Below, piece by piece: positions 9,443 to 19,255 of a stretch of DNA of 64,000 nt. Source of the DNA: Bacillus sp. CH30_1T (GTDB taxonomy: Bacteria; Bacillota; Bacilli; Bacillales; Bacillaceae_B); assembly GCF_008364765.1 (NCBI RefSeq), contig NZ_VTUY01000008.1, positions 1 to 64,000 on the forward strand, read 5' to 3'. A program made the translations under genes and the position numbers. The notes beneath the pieces are model-generated. The model saw only the letters and a program-made list of their open reading frames with translations. It ran no database searches and had not been told where the DNA came from. Within the stretch, counting starts at the first letter, position 1. Every line of letters begins with the position of its first letter.

Positions 9443-11837
9443 TCCAATTGAATTTAAAGAAATGTTTCTGAAGAAGCTTGAAATGATGTATGGAAAGACG
9501 TTTCCTGAATCCACCAGTCAGGATCAGTTTTTTACATTGGGTCATCTTATACGGGAATACATCTCGATGAACTGGATTCATACGAATGAGCAGTACCGGT
9601 TCAGTAAACAAAAGCAGGTGTATTACTTGTCGATTGAATTTCTCCTGGGACGCCTGCTTCGCCAGAACCTGATGAATTTAGGAATCTACGATATTGTGGA
9701 TAAGGGATTGAAGGACCTGGGAATAGACCTTGCTGAAATGGAAGAGGTTGAGCACGATGCGGGACTCGGAAACGGTGGTCTGGGTCGCTTGGCTGCATGT
9801 TTCCTGGACTCACTGGCTTCTCTTAATTTACCTGGTCATGGCTATGGGATCCGCTACAAGCATGGATTGTTTGAACAAAAGATTGTCAACGGTTTTCAGA
9901 TGGAGCTTCCGGAGCAGTGGCTGCGTCATGGACATGTATGGGAAGTTCGAAAGTCAGATCTTACCGTCGAAGTTCCTTTCTGGGGTAAGGTGGAGTCCTA
10001 TACAGAAAATGATGTATTGAAGTTTCGCCATGTGGATGCAGAAGTAGTAGCCGCCGTTCCTTATGATATGCCTATTGTGGGATATGAAACGTCGACGGTC
10101 AATACTTTACGATTATGGAGTGCTGAACCTGCTGCCTATAAAGCCGGTAAAGATATGATGAAGTATAAGCGTGATACTGAAGCGATCACCGAATTTCTTT
10201 ATCCTGACGATACCCATGAAGAAGGGAAAATCCTGCGTCTTAAACAGCAATATTTCTTGGTATCAGCAAGCATCCGTTCAATTCTTGATTCCTATCTTTA
10301 TAGAAATGGGGACCTGAAGGAACTGCATGAGAATATATCAATCCATATCAATGATACTCATCCTGTCCTCGCGATACCAGAACTGATGAGGGTCCTTCTT
10401 GATGAATACTCCTTTGAATGGGAAGAAGCGTGGAAAATCACGACGAATACATTTGCCTATACGAATCATACGACTCTATCAGAAGCATTGGAAAGATGGC
10501 CGATCCGTATTTTCCAACCCCTGCTCCCCCGCATCCATATGATCGTGAATGAGATCAACGAGCGATTCTGTCAGGAGTTGTGGAAGGAGTATCCCGGTGA
10601 TTGGAAGCGGATAGAGGATATGGCGATCATCTCCCATGATGAAGTGAAAATGGCTCACCTGGCGATTGTAGGAAGCTTTAGTGTGAACGGAGTGGCAAAG
10701 ATTCATACTGAAATCTTAAAGCTAAGAGAAATGAACTTATTCTATCAATATTATCCTGATAAATTTAATAGTAAGACAAATGGCATTACACATAGAAGAT
10801 GGCTGCTGAATAGCAATCCGTCCCTGTCGAATCTGATATCTTCTTCCATCGGGGATGGGTGGATTAAAGATCCCAGTAAGTTAGCGGACTTGAAAAAGTA
10901 TCATCATGATACGGCGTTTCTTAAGGACCTGTATGATGTAAAACAGGAAAATAAACAGAAGCTCGCAGATCGAATATTTGAAAGTAATGGAATCAACGTC
11001 GATCCTACTTCGATATTTGACATTCAAGTGAAGCGGCTACATGCGTATAAACGACAGTTGATGAATGTTTTACACATTCTTCACCTATATAATCGCTGTG
11101 TGGAAGATCCAAGCTTTGATTTTCATCCGCGAACGTTTATTTTTGGAGCAAAAGCATCCCCGGGTTACTATTATGCGAAGAAAATCATTAAGTTGATTCA
11201 TTCTGTAGCGGATCTGGTGAATGACCACCCGCTTGTAAAAGGGCGGATTAAAGTCATATTCCTGGAAAATTACCGGGTTTCATTAGCTGAAGAAATCATT
11301 CCAGCAGCTGATCTGTCAGAACAGATATCCACAGCCAGCAAGGAAGCCTCCGGTACTGGAAATATGAAATTCATGATGAACGGAGCCTTGACCATTGGAA
11401 CATTGGACGGGGCGAATATTGAGATTCTTGAGCAAGTAGGAAAAGAAAATATTTTTATATTTGGTTTAACGGCGGATGAAGTGATGAAATATCAGCATCA
11501 CGGTGGATATTATGCAATGGAGTATTTTCACTATGATACCCGCATTAAGAGGGTGTTGAATCAATTGATTGACGATACACTTCCTGATGCTGGTGACCAT
11601 TTTGAAACCATTTATGACTCTTTATTAACCGAGAACGATCAATTCTTTGTTCTGAAGGATTTCGACTCCTATGTCAGGGCTCAAGAACAAGCAGGAAAAG
11701 CGTATGAAAATAAAGAGCATTGGTCACGAATGTGCTTGCAGAATATCGCTAACTCCGGCTACTTCTCGAGTGACCGGACGATTGAGCAGTATGCTAAGGA
11801 CATATGGGGCATCGCACAGGGCAGTTTAATAAAGTAG
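9432..11837 (+). CDS. glgP: Glycogen phosphorylase GlgP
   Basis: GlgP releases glucose-1-phosphate from glycogen using phosphate and pyridoxal phosphate. The 801-aa protein has the GT35 landmarks GGLGRLAACF (N-terminal region), NGITHRRWL, KRLHAYKRQLMN and the PLP-lysine segment EASGTGNMKFMMNG. An in-frame ATG exists at 9432 with AAGGAGTG upstream; the open frame extends further 5' without a ribosome site. The start overlaps the end of glgA by 11 bp. A terminator follows, so this is the last gene of the operon. Confidence 0.95.
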   Translation: MFSDPIEFKEMFLKKLEMMYGKTFPESTSQDQFFTLGHLIREYISMNWIHTNEQYRFSKQKQVYYLSIEFLLGRLLRQNLMNLGIYDIVDKGLKDLGIDLAEMEEVEHDAGLGNGGLGRLAACFLDSLASLNLPGHGYGIRYKHGLFEQKIVNGFQMELPEQWLRHGHVWEVRKSDLTVEVPFWGKVESYTENDVLKFRHVDAEVVAAVPYDMPIVGYETSTVNTLRLWSAEPAAYKAGKDMMKYKRDTEAITEFLYPDDTHEEGKILRLKQQYFLVSASIRSILDSYLYRNGDLKELHENISIHINDTHPVLAIPELMRVLLDEYSFEWEEAWKITTNTFAYTNHTTLSEALERWPIRIFQPLLPRIHMIVNEINERFCQELWKEYPGDWKRIEDMAIISHDEVKMAHLAIVGSFSVNGVAKIHTEILKLREMNLFYQYYPDKFNSKTNGITHRRWLLNSNPSLSNLISSSIGDGWIKDPSKLADLKKYHHDTAFLKDLYDVKQENKQKLADRIFESNGINVDPTSIFDIQVKRLHAYKRQLMNVLHILHLYNRCVEDPSFDFHPRTFIFGAKASPGYYYAKKIIKLIHSVADLVNDHPLVKGRIKVIFLENYRVSLAEEIIPAADLSEQISTASKEASGTGNMKFMMNGALTIGTLDGANIEILEQVGKENIFIFGLTADEVMKYQHHGGYYAMEYFHYDTRIKRVLNQLIDDTLPDAGDHFETIYDSLLTENDQFFVLKDFDSYVRAQEQAGKAYENKEHWSRMCLQNIANSGYFSSDRTIEQYAKDIWGIAQGSLIK

Positions 11838-11873
11838 AAAAAAGCTTGGGGAAAAGTTTCCCCAAGCTTTTTA
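11838..11873. terminator. Bidirectional terminator between glgP and yteA
   Basis: A near-perfect stem AAAGCTTGGGGAAA/TTTCCCCAAGCTTT with A- and T-runs on the two sides. It can end both converging transcripts. Confidence 0.9.
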
Positions 11874-11875
11874 AA

Positions 11876-12649
11876 TTATTTCTTCTTCTTATCAGAAATA
11901 TAACTGTCGCCATCTTTATACGGAATGTCACCTATTGTGGATTCCATATTGTTTTCATCCAGCATATCCTCGTATTCTTCATGGGTTTTCGAAGGATATG
12001 CTTTGCGGTTGGAGCCTTCCATGTCGGTTCCGACAAAGGACTCGAAATCCTCGGTAAATCCTTCTGATGTGTCTTCATCCTGATACAATCCCGAATAATC
12101 TTCATAATCACCTTCGAAGTCAGAAGGGGTTTCGGATGTACCGAAACGGCCTACTTCCTGAAAGCTGTCTTGATCATCCCGGACATTTCCGTCTGTTTCG
12201 TGCCTGAATTCATTATCAACAGGCGGCTGCAGCACATCTTCCTCTACGGGTCTATCCTGAGGTGTCGATTGTTCCGGTGAATGATCTTTACAATAAAGTG
12301 TCGTTGGAATGACTTCCAAACGTTCATAAGGAATTTCCTGACCACACTCTTTACATTGTCCATAAGTTCCTTGTTCGATCGCCTGCAGGGCGTTGTGAAT
12401 TTTATTTAGTTCCAGTTTGGCGTGATCATCTATGGCGAAATCCTTCTCCCGTTCATATAACTCGGTTCCCATGTCGGCAGGATGATTATCGTAAAGGGAG
12501 AGTTCGCCTGAGTTATCACGTTCATTTGTATGGTGAAGATTATCTAAATCCTGATGTAAATGTTCTTGTAACTGTTTTTCCTGTTGAACCAATTCTTGTT
12601 TTAGTGTCTGTTTTTGGCTGTGTGTTAGCAATTTCTTCACATCCTTCAT
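11876..12649 (-). CDS. yteA: YteA-family DksA/TraR zinc-finger protein
   Basis: A 257-aa cytoplasmic protein. The N-terminus is a helical, Gln/Glu-rich coiled-coil stretch. Residues of about 95-125 form a DksA/TraR-type zinc knuckle with ligand pattern CKEC...CKDH, where the fourth ligand seems to be His. The C-terminal half is very acidic, of low complexity and probably disordered. The B. subtilis counterpart also lies between the glg and men operons and is linked to sporulation; its molecular role is not settled. The ribosome site is weak. Confidence 0.85.
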   Translation of the reverse strand: MKDVKKLLTHSQKQTLKQELVQQEKQLQEHLHQDLDNLHHTNERDNSGELSLYDNHPADMGTELYEREKDFAIDDHAKLELNKIHNALQAIEQGTYGQCKECGQEIPYERLEVIPTTLYCKDHSPEQSTPQDRPVEEDVLQPPVDNEFRHETDGNVRDDQDSFQEVGRFGTSETPSDFEGDYEDYSGLYQDEDTSEGFTEDFESFVGTDMEGSNRKAYPSKTHEEYEDMLDENNMESTIGDIPYKDGDSYISDKKKK

Positions 12650-12758
12650 TATGTTCGCTTAAATAATGTACTAACCATACTTTATCCGAAAGTGGGGATG
12701 TTAAAACATAAAAGGTTGTTTTCATAAACTATGTTGCTTTTTCAATTAGCGAGCGGTA

Positions 12759-12884
12759 GTTGATTTCCGCTCCAGATGCTCGCTTTCCGCGGGGCGTGAG
12801 TTGAGCCTCCTCGGGCTTTGCCCTGCGGGGTCTCAACTTTCCCGCTATTCCCGCAGGAGTCGAGCAACTTCCGCTCCAATCAAC
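12759..12884. repeat. Dispersed Bacillaceae-type GC-rich intergenic repeat
   Basis: A 126-bp GC-rich element stands out from the AT-rich surroundings. It begins GTTGATTTCCGCTCC and ends CCGCTCCAATCAAC, so its ends form an imperfect inverted repeat. Inside are motifs such as TTTCCGCGGGGCG, CCCTGCGGGG and CCCGCAGGAGTCGAG. I recall this pattern from intergenic regions of many Bacillus-type genomes. It has no coding capacity. Confidence 0.75.
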
Positions 12885-13108
12885 TTTCTATGCATAAGCC
12901 CTACTTTAATTATTAAAATCACCATATATTTTAAAAAACTACATTTTTCAATGTGTATAGTGGTCAATTTTAGTGATGGAAGTATTTTTCTTACATTGTT
13001 TTGTGTCGCTGTTTAGTTCTGGCACTCAATCGACTCTCTCAAACCGCTACTGTTTTTATAAGATTTAGCACATTCAGGAATATAACAAGCACTGTAAAAC
13101 GAGCATAT

Positions 13109-13146
13109 AAAAAAAGAGTCGAACCCTAAATGAAGAGTCGACTCAC
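13109..13146 (-). terminator. Terminator of menA
   Basis: Read on the minus strand, GAGTCG and CGACTC form a stem followed by seven T, just after the menA stop codon. Confidence 0.7.
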
Positions 13147-13151
13147 GTTTT

Positions 13152-14078
13152 TTAAAGCATATATGCAAGTAAAAGTCCAATGGATAGCAGGAATCCAAAG
13201 ATGGTGTTCGTTTGTGCGGTGGCTTTCATAGCGGGCATCATTTCAATCGGCTGTGATTTTCCGATGAATCCTGTCGTGGCCTTGACGGCTTTCGGGATGC
13301 TAAGAAAGGCAACGACCAGCCAAGGTGATGAAACGCCAGCAAGGACCAGCCCGATTATCCAGCCATAGGATACGACAAACATGCCGCCCAAAAGGATAAT
13401 TGCTCCTTTTCTTCCTAAAAGAATGGCAATGGTTTTTCGACCGTTTTCTTTATCCCCGTCCAGGTCGCGGATGTTGTTAGCCAGAAGTATGGCGCCGACT
13501 AAAATGGATACGGGAACGGATAATAGGATGCTGTCGCCATTGATATATCCAGTTTGAATGTAAAACGATATGAGAATGATCACAAGTCCCATAAAGAATC
13601 CTGCGACGATTTCTCCAAAAGGTGTGTAAGCAATTGGCATAGGTCCTCCAGTATAAAAGTACCCCGCAGCCATGCACACTATACCTATGAGTGCCAGCCA
13701 CCATGTGCTATAAAGACATATATAAATTCCTAATAAAAGTGCAATTCCGTACAGTGAAAAGGCGAGGTTTATGACCGTGGAGGGTTTGACTCCGTTCCGG
13801 ACAATTGCTCCCCCGATACCGACAGAATTCTCTGTATCCAGGCCTCGCTTATAGTCATAATACTCGTTGAACATATTGGTAGCAGCCTGGATAAGCAAAC
13901 ATGCAATAAGCATGGCGGCAAATAATGATACGCTTACCGTAGTAAATTGCAGTGCAAGAACAGTGCCTAGTAAAACAGGTACAAATGCTGCTGTTAGAGT
14001 GTGTGGCCTTGTAAGTTGCCACCAGATTTTCCACCCTTTATCTGATTCCAAAACATTGGATGCTTGTTGTTCCATCAT
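13152..14078 (-). CDS. menA: 1,4-dihydroxy-2-naphthoate polyprenyltransferase MenA
   Basis: MenA attaches the polyprenyl chain to 1,4-dihydroxy-2-naphthoate in the membrane, giving demethylmenaquinone. The protein of about 308 aa has eight or more hydrophobic segments. It carries the first prenyl-diphosphate binding motif as NEYYDYKRGLD and the second as NNIRDLDGDKENGR, both Asp-rich. The frame is open to 14240, but GGGAGAG sits just before the ATG at 14078, where homologues start. It is divergent from menF and supplies the step after MenF-D-H-C-E-B. Confidence 0.94.
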   Translation of the reverse strand: MMEQQASNVLESDKGWKIWWQLTRPHTLTAAFVPVLLGTVLALQFTTVSVSLFAAMLIACLLIQAATNMFNEYYDYKRGLDTENSVGIGGAIVRNGVKPSTVINLAFSLYGIALLLGIYICLYSTWWLALIGIVCMAAGYFYTGGPMPIAYTPFGEIVAGFFMGLVIILISFYIQTGYINGDSILLSVPVSILVGAILLANNIRDLDGDKENGRKTIAILLGRKGAIILLGGMFVVSYGWIIGLVLAGVSSPWLVVAFLSIPKAVKATTGFIGKSQPIEMMPAMKATAQTNTIFGFLLSIGLLLAYML

Positions 14079-14302
14079 ACTCTCTCCCTTACGCAATAAG
14101 GAATTTTCAGAAAACATTACAATTCCTTTACAGATTAAAGTGTAGGTAAAGGGAAGAGGACTGTCAATCATTTTCTCAAAATCCGTGAAGGTGCTATTTT
14201 CCAGTAATTGAGTACTTTTACAACGCTTTTGGTTTCTCAAAAGGGGAAAAAGGGTTTATTATATATAATAAGGATAAAAATTGTATCATGTCTTAAACTT
14301 CG

Positions 14303-14331
14303 TTGACACACCTTAAAGACAGGTGTATCTT
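14303..14331 (+). promoter_or_regulatory. Sigma-A-like promoter of menF with palindrome in spacer
   Basis: TTGACA (14303-14308) and TATCTT (14326-14331) are 17 bp apart, about 50 bp upstream of the menF start. The palindrome ACACCT-N7-AGGTGT (14308-14326) fills the spacer and could be an operator. The promoter is well supported by pattern; the operator is inference. Confidence 0.55.
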
Positions 14332-14377
14332 AAAATAAGTTTGAATATCGTACGTGATTTTGTTTGGGGGAATTCAA

Positions 14378-15787
14378 TTGGTTACCATTCATAAAACCAA
14401 AATTGAAAAAGCATATGATACAGCCAAAATGAAGGCTAAACAAATACATCACCCCGTCCTTCTCAGCATAGTGGAGGAAGTAGATGCAGTGGATCCTCTT
14501 TCTTTTTATTATGGAGGAAGCTCTTTTATCGGAGAGCGTTTTTTATGGAAGGACCGTGATCATACCATCTCGCTGGTAGGGCTTGGAGCAGCTCATATCA
14601 TGTCTGCAAATGATATAAATGACCGATTTTTTACGGTTGAGAAAGAGTGGAAGCGCTTAATTGAAGATTCAGTGATTGTGACCGGGGAAGAATGGACAGG
14701 CACAGGACCTTTGTTATTTGGGGGCTTTAGCTTTGATCCGCTTAATGATATCGGAGAAGAGTGGGAGCAATTCTCGAACGGTACGTTTCAATTACCAATA
14801 TTTATGCTGACAAAGCCGGGGAAAACCAATTATTTAACGATGAATTTCATTTGCCATCCGGAAGAGTCGGAAGAAAGTTTATTCCATGACCTTTTCAGGA
14901 TCAAAGAAGAGCTTCTTGAAAACGCGGGGATGCCAATTATACCTGAACAGCCCCGATGGCTGCAAAACAGGGATATGAAGCCTCAAGAATGGAAGGATTC
15001 TGTTCAAAATGTGGTGAATCGTTTAAAACAGGGTGAGATGGATAAGGTAGTGCTTGCCAGAAAATGTGAAGTGGCGTTTGATACGCAAGTGTCATCTGAC
15101 TTTGTATTGGATAATTTGTGGAAGCAGCAGCCGGATAGCTTTGTTTTCAGTTTTGAAAGGGAAGAAAGCTGTTTTATTGGAGCCACACCTGAACGACTTG
15201 TCAAGAAAACAGGAGATGATGTTCTTTCCACCTGTTTAGCAGGATCCATTGCACGAGGGGATACGTTGGAAAACGATGAGAAACTGGGAAGGGAGCTCCT
15301 TCAGGATGAGAAGAACCGTTACGAGCATCAGCTTGTTGTTGATAGCATCCATGACGCTCTTGCATCTTACTGTAAGTCGTTGACGATTCCAACATCGCCT
15401 CAATTGATGAAGCTGAAAGACATTCAGCATTTATATACTCCTGTCACTGGACAGGCATCTGAACATACATCCCTTTTGGAATTGGTGGGGAAATTACACC
15501 CGACTCCTGCATTAGGTGGAGTTCCCAGGGATAAAGCATTGCACGTAATCAGGCAAGAGGAAGAAATGGATCGCGGATTATATGCAGGTCCCGTAGGCTG
15601 GATCGATGCCTATGGAAATGGTGAGTATGCCGTTGCCCTTCGCTCAGGTCTCCTTCAGGGAGACAAGGCCTATTTATATGCAGGGTGTGGAATTGTGGCA
15701 GATTCCGAACCTGAAAGTGAATTTAAAGAAACACAAATGAAATTTCGACCGATGCTAAGAGCATTAGGGGGAAACGTATATGATTGA
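14378..15787 (+). CDS. menF: Isochorismate synthase MenF
   Basis: MenF converts chorismate to isochorismate, the first step of menaquinone synthesis. The C-terminal chorismate-binding domain is clear (FSFEREESCFIGATPERLV, GSIARG, LHPTPALGGVPR). I choose the TTG at 14378 because GGGGG lies 7 bp upstream and the N-terminus (VTIHKTK) aligns with known MenF starts; the open frame also has a GTG at 14354. The length from this start is 469 aa. It is the first gene of the operon and overlaps menD by 8 bp. Confidence 0.94.
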   Translation: MVTIHKTKIEKAYDTAKMKAKQIHHPVLLSIVEEVDAVDPLSFYYGGSSFIGERFLWKDRDHTISLVGLGAAHIMSANDINDRFFTVEKEWKRLIEDSVIVTGEEWTGTGPLLFGGFSFDPLNDIGEEWEQFSNGTFQLPIFMLTKPGKTNYLTMNFICHPEESEESLFHDLFRIKEELLENAGMPIIPEQPRWLQNRDMKPQEWKDSVQNVVNRLKQGEMDKVVLARKCEVAFDTQVSSDFVLDNLWKQQPDSFVFSFEREESCFIGATPERLVKKTGDDVLSTCLAGSIARGDTLENDEKLGRELLQDEKNRYEHQLVVDSIHDALASYCKSLTIPTSPQLMKLKDIQHLYTPVTGQASEHTSLLELVGKLHPTPALGGVPRDKALHVIRQEEEMDRGLYAGPVGWIDAYGNGEYAVALRSGLLQGDKAYLYAGCGIVADSEPESEFKETQMKFRPMLRALGGNVYD

Positions 15788-17522
15788 TGAACATCAGCAG
15801 AAGTTAACTCATTATTTAGTGGCATTTATTGAAGAATTGGTTGGAAATGGAGTAGACGAAGTAGTCATTAGCCCTGGCTCTCGTTCTACTCCTTTGGCTT
15901 TGTTATTCGCCCATCATCCTGAAGTGAAAACGTACATTAATGTAGATGAACGTTCTGCTGCTTTCTTTGCTCTAGGCATTGCGAAAGCAAAGAAAAAGCC
16001 GGTCGCCATCCTCTGTACATCCGGAACGGCAGCAGCCAATTATTATCCAGCGATTATTGAAGCACGCTACGCGAAAGTGCCATTGCTCGTGCTGACGGCT
16101 GATCGTCCCCATGAGCTGCGGGAGGTAGGTGCCCCGCAAGCAATTGATCAGCTGGATCTATATGGAAAACATGTGAAATGGACAGTAGACATGGCACTGC
16201 CGGAAAATAGTCCGTCCATGCTTGAATATGCAAGATCTTCAGCATCCAGAGGAATAGGACTTTCATTAGGAGAACCGAAAGGACCCGTTCACTTTAACTT
16301 TCCAATTAGAGAACCGTTAATTCCTGATTTAAAGAACGTTTCTTATCCAACAGGTTCAAAAGTAAAAAGGGTACTTCACGGAGATAGGACCCTCTCTCCC
16401 GCTGTCTCTCAAGAGCTTCAAGGGATACTCCGAACTAAAGAGAGAGGTTTGATAATTTGCGGACCGGGCCTCAATCATGATTCGATTAACTCCATCGTTG
16501 AATTTAGCGAGCAATTCGGTTTTCCAATCGCAGCAGACCCCCTCTCCCAAATGAGGAGCGGTTCTCATTCAAAGGCACATATTATCGATACCTATGATAC
16601 GTTCCTGAAGATTGATGAAGTAAAGGAGAGCCTGCATCCTGAAATCGTGATTCGTTTCGGAGCCATGCCTGTTTCAAAACCTCTCACGTTGTTTCTAAAA
16701 AGTCTTTCAGGAATCCCATACTGGATCGTGAGTCCGGGTGAAGAGTGGCAGGATCCCATATCGAAAGGGACGGAATACATCTATTGTGATGAGGGCCTAT
16801 TCTGTCAAAGCATGATCAATGAAGCGAGTCGTGATGGTTCTAATGAATGGTTCTATCACTGGAAGAATGTGAATCATTCCACAAAGGAACTGCTTCTTAA
16901 AGGTCATCAGACGTGGGATGAAGGGATGGCAGTAAGTGAACTTATTCAACAATTGCCAGAAATGTCGAATGTATTTGTCAGCAACAGCATGCCGATACGG
17001 GACATCGATACGTTTTTCTTTAGTAATGATCGGTCAATCAGTATCTATGCCAATCGGGGAGCGAACGGAATTGACGGCGTGGTGTCGACAGCACTTGGGA
17101 TGAGCACCTGCTCAGATTCCATGTATCTATTAATAGGTGATCTTGCTTTCTTCCACGATTTAAACGGCCTCCTCGTTGGGAAAAAATATAAGCTGAATCT
17201 GACCATAGTGGTCCTTAATAATAATGGTGGGGGAATCTTTTCCTACCTTCCGCAAGCGAGTGAAGGTGAATACTTTGAAGATCTGTTCGGCACGCCGATG
17301 GATCTGGATTTTTCCCATGCTGCCAAGCTTTACGAAACCGGTTATTTCCGAGTGGAATCAGAAGAAGAATTTGCACTTGCTGTAACGGAAGCACAGCACA
17401 GAAATGGCTTGAAAATCATTGAAGTGATGACGAACCGTGAAGAAAATGTAGCAAATCATCGTAATTTGTGGGATTTTGTTTCCCGGGAAATGATGAAGAA
17501 GTATAAGGGTGAAAATCATTGA
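15780..17522 (+). CDS. menD: SEPHCHC synthase MenD
   Basis: MenD is the thiamine-diphosphate enzyme that joins isochorismate and 2-oxoglutarate to give SEPHCHC. The 580-aa chain shows the N-terminal PGSRSTPL and DERSAAFFALG segments of the ThDP fold, CTSGTAAANYYPAV, and the C-terminal pyrophosphate region (GDLAFFHDLNGL ... NNNGGGIF). It overlaps both neighbours, which suggests coupled translation. Confidence 0.96.
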   Translation: MIDEHQQKLTHYLVAFIEELVGNGVDEVVISPGSRSTPLALLFAHHPEVKTYINVDERSAAFFALGIAKAKKKPVAILCTSGTAAANYYPAIIEARYAKVPLLVLTADRPHELREVGAPQAIDQLDLYGKHVKWTVDMALPENSPSMLEYARSSASRGIGLSLGEPKGPVHFNFPIREPLIPDLKNVSYPTGSKVKRVLHGDRTLSPAVSQELQGILRTKERGLIICGPGLNHDSINSIVEFSEQFGFPIAADPLSQMRSGSHSKAHIIDTYDTFLKIDEVKESLHPEIVIRFGAMPVSKPLTLFLKSLSGIPYWIVSPGEEWQDPISKGTEYIYCDEGLFCQSMINEASRDGSNEWFYHWKNVNHSTKELLLKGHQTWDEGMAVSELIQQLPEMSNVFVSNSMPIRDIDTFFFSNDRSISIYANRGANGIDGVVSTALGMSTCSDSMYLLIGDLAFFHDLNGLLVGKKYKLNLTIVVLNNNGGGIFSYLPQASEGEYFEDLFGTPMDLDFSHAAKLYETGYFRVESEEEFALAVTEAQHRNGLKIIEVMTNREENVANHRNLWDFVSREMMKKYKGENH

Positions 17523-18328
17523 TTCTTCAGGTGAAAGATATTCACTATTTTGTAGAAGTTAAAGGAGAAGGAGAGCCTCTGGTTTTTCTTCATGGTTTTA
17601 CCGGGGATACGACGACATGGTCAAAAATCACCGATCAGTTATCTACTGCGTATAGGTGCATAAGCATTGATTTGATTGGTCATGGCCGCACAGAATCCCC
17701 TGAAGACCCATCAAGATATACAATGGATCATGTATCAAATGATCTTGATTCCATTTTGTCTGCACTTGAAGTAGACCAGGCAATCTTGATCGGCTATTCC
17801 ATGGGAGGTCGGACGGCCCTTCACTTCACTATGATGTATCCTCAAAAAGTGAAGAGTTTGATTCTTGAAAGTGCTTCTCCCGGGTTGAAAACGAGTGAAG
17901 AAAGAGTGGAACGGCGGAAAAAAGACCATGCGTTAGCCGACAGGATCATGAGAGAAGGAATGGAAGCCTTTGTCGACTTTTGGGAGGAGATCCCTTTATT
18001 TGCTTCTCAAAAAAGACTTACTGAAGATGAGCGTGCCGAGATTCGTAAGCAGCGCCTTGCTCAGTCTCCTTTAGGCTTATCCAATAGCTTAAAAGGAATG
18101 GGGACAGGGGCTCAAGCCTCATGGTGGGACAAGCTGGGTGAGCTCTCTATTCCAGTCCATTTACTTGTAGGTGAGCTGGATCAAAAGTTTGTTTATATTG
18201 CGGAAGAAATGAAAAAACTCAATCCAGACTTTCAAATCATGACAATTTATAACACAGGTCATGCAATTCATGTGGAAGAACCGCGAAAGTTTGGTACAAT
18301 AATAGAGGATCTACTGTTAACTACATAA
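17519..18328 (+). CDS. menH: SHCHC synthase MenH
   Basis: This alpha/beta hydrolase-fold enzyme eliminates pyruvate from SEPHCHC to give SHCHC. The nucleophile elbow is GYSMGG. An N-terminal FLHGFTGD oxyanion segment and a C-terminal TGHAIHVEEP with the catalytic His are visible. It starts at TTG with TAAGGGTG upstream, overlapping the menD stop by 4 bp. The length is 269 aa. menB follows 15 bp downstream. Confidence 0.93.
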   Translation: MILQVKDIHYFVEVKGEGEPLVFLHGFTGDTTTWSKITDQLSTAYRCISIDLIGHGRTESPEDPSRYTMDHVSNDLDSILSALEVDQAILIGYSMGGRTALHFTMMYPQKVKSLILESASPGLKTSEERVERRKKDHALADRIMREGMEAFVDFWEEIPLFASQKRLTEDERAEIRKQRLAQSPLGLSNSLKGMGTGAQASWWDKLGELSIPVHLLVGELDQKFVYIAEEMKKLNPDFQIMTIYNTGHAIHVEEPRKFGTIIEDLLLTT

Positions 18329-18343
18329 AGGAGGAACAAACCA

Positions 18344-19162
18344 ATGGCTTTTGAATGGGTTTCAGAAAGAAACTACGAAGATATTTTGTACGAAACATAC
18401 AATGGGATCGCAAAAATCACGATCAATCGACCAGAAGTTCGCAACGCTTTTCGTCCTAAAACTGTAATGGAATTAATCGATGCATTTGCTTATGCACGTG
18501 ACGATTCCAAAGTCGGTGTCATCGTTTTAACAGGTGCTGGAGAAAAGGCATTCTGTTCAGGGGGAGACCAAAGAGTACGAGGACATGGCGGATACGTCGG
18601 GGAAGATGAAATTCCGCGACTGAATGTACTGGACTTACAGCGTCTGATTAGAGTGATTCCTAAGCCGGTCATCGCAATGGTAGCAGGTTATGCCATCGGA
18701 GGAGGACATGTTCTTCACGTCGTATGTGATATTACGATTGCTGCTGACAATGCAATCTTCGGACAAACTGGTCCTAAGGTAGGAAGTTTCGACGCAGGAT
18801 ACGGTGCAGGATATCTTGCACGCATCGTCGGTCACAAGAAAGCAAAAGAAATCTGGTACCTGTGCCGTCAGTATAACGCACAAGAAGCGCTTGAAATGGG
18901 TCTTGTCAATACAGTCGTTCCATATGAGCAGCTTGAAGCGGAAACGGTTCAGTGGGCATCAGAAATGCTTGAAAAAAGTCCGACTGCCCTTCGTTTCTTA
19001 AAAGCTTCATTCAACGCAGATACAGATGGATTAGCGGGTCTGCAACAACTTGCAGGAGACGCTACACTTCTATACTACACAACGGAAGAAGCCAAGGAAG
19101 GCCGCGACGCATTTAAAGAAAAGCGTAAACCGGACTTTGGACAATTCCCTCGTTTCCCTTGA
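18344..19162 (+). CDS. menB: 1,4-dihydroxy-2-naphthoyl-CoA synthase MenB
   Basis: MenB is a crotonase-family enzyme that cyclises o-succinylbenzoyl-CoA. The 272-aa sequence shows the oxyanion-hole segments AFCSGGDQ and [10 protein letters not shown], and the N-terminal [19 protein letters not shown] precedes the ATG. A strong terminator follows it, so menE and menC may be expressed at a lower level. Confidence 0.97.
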   Translation: MAFEWVSERNYEDILYETYNGIAKITINRPEVRNAFRPKTVMELIDAFAYARDDSKVGVIVLTGAGEKAFCSGGDQRVRGHGGYVGEDEIPRLNVLDLQRLIRVIPKPVIAMVAGYAIGGGHVLHVVCDITIAADNAIFGQTGPKVGSFDAGYGAGYLARIVGHKKAKEIWYLCRQYNAQEALEMGLVNTVVPYEQLEAETVQWASEMLEKSPTALRFLKASFNADTDGLAGLQQLAGDATLLYYTTEEAKEGRDAFKEKRKPDFGQFPRFP

Positions 19163-19171
19163 TCTAAGGTG

Positions 19172-19208
19172 GCCTGATGAATCTTTGCGGATTCGTCAGG
19201 CTTTTTTT
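19172..19208 (+). terminator. Terminator between menB and menE
   Basis: GCCTGATGAATC and GGATTCGTCAGGC form a stem followed by seven T. It lies inside the men operon, so menE-menC depend on read-through or on their own promoter. Confidence 0.85.
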
Positions 19209-19255
19209 ATAAAGGCTATAAAGAGCATAAACAAGAAAGGAATGGGAATGACAGG

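Noticed and set aside
12540..12725. Alternative minus-strand ORF at the yteA start
   Set aside because: A shadow of yteA in another frame, without a ribosome site.
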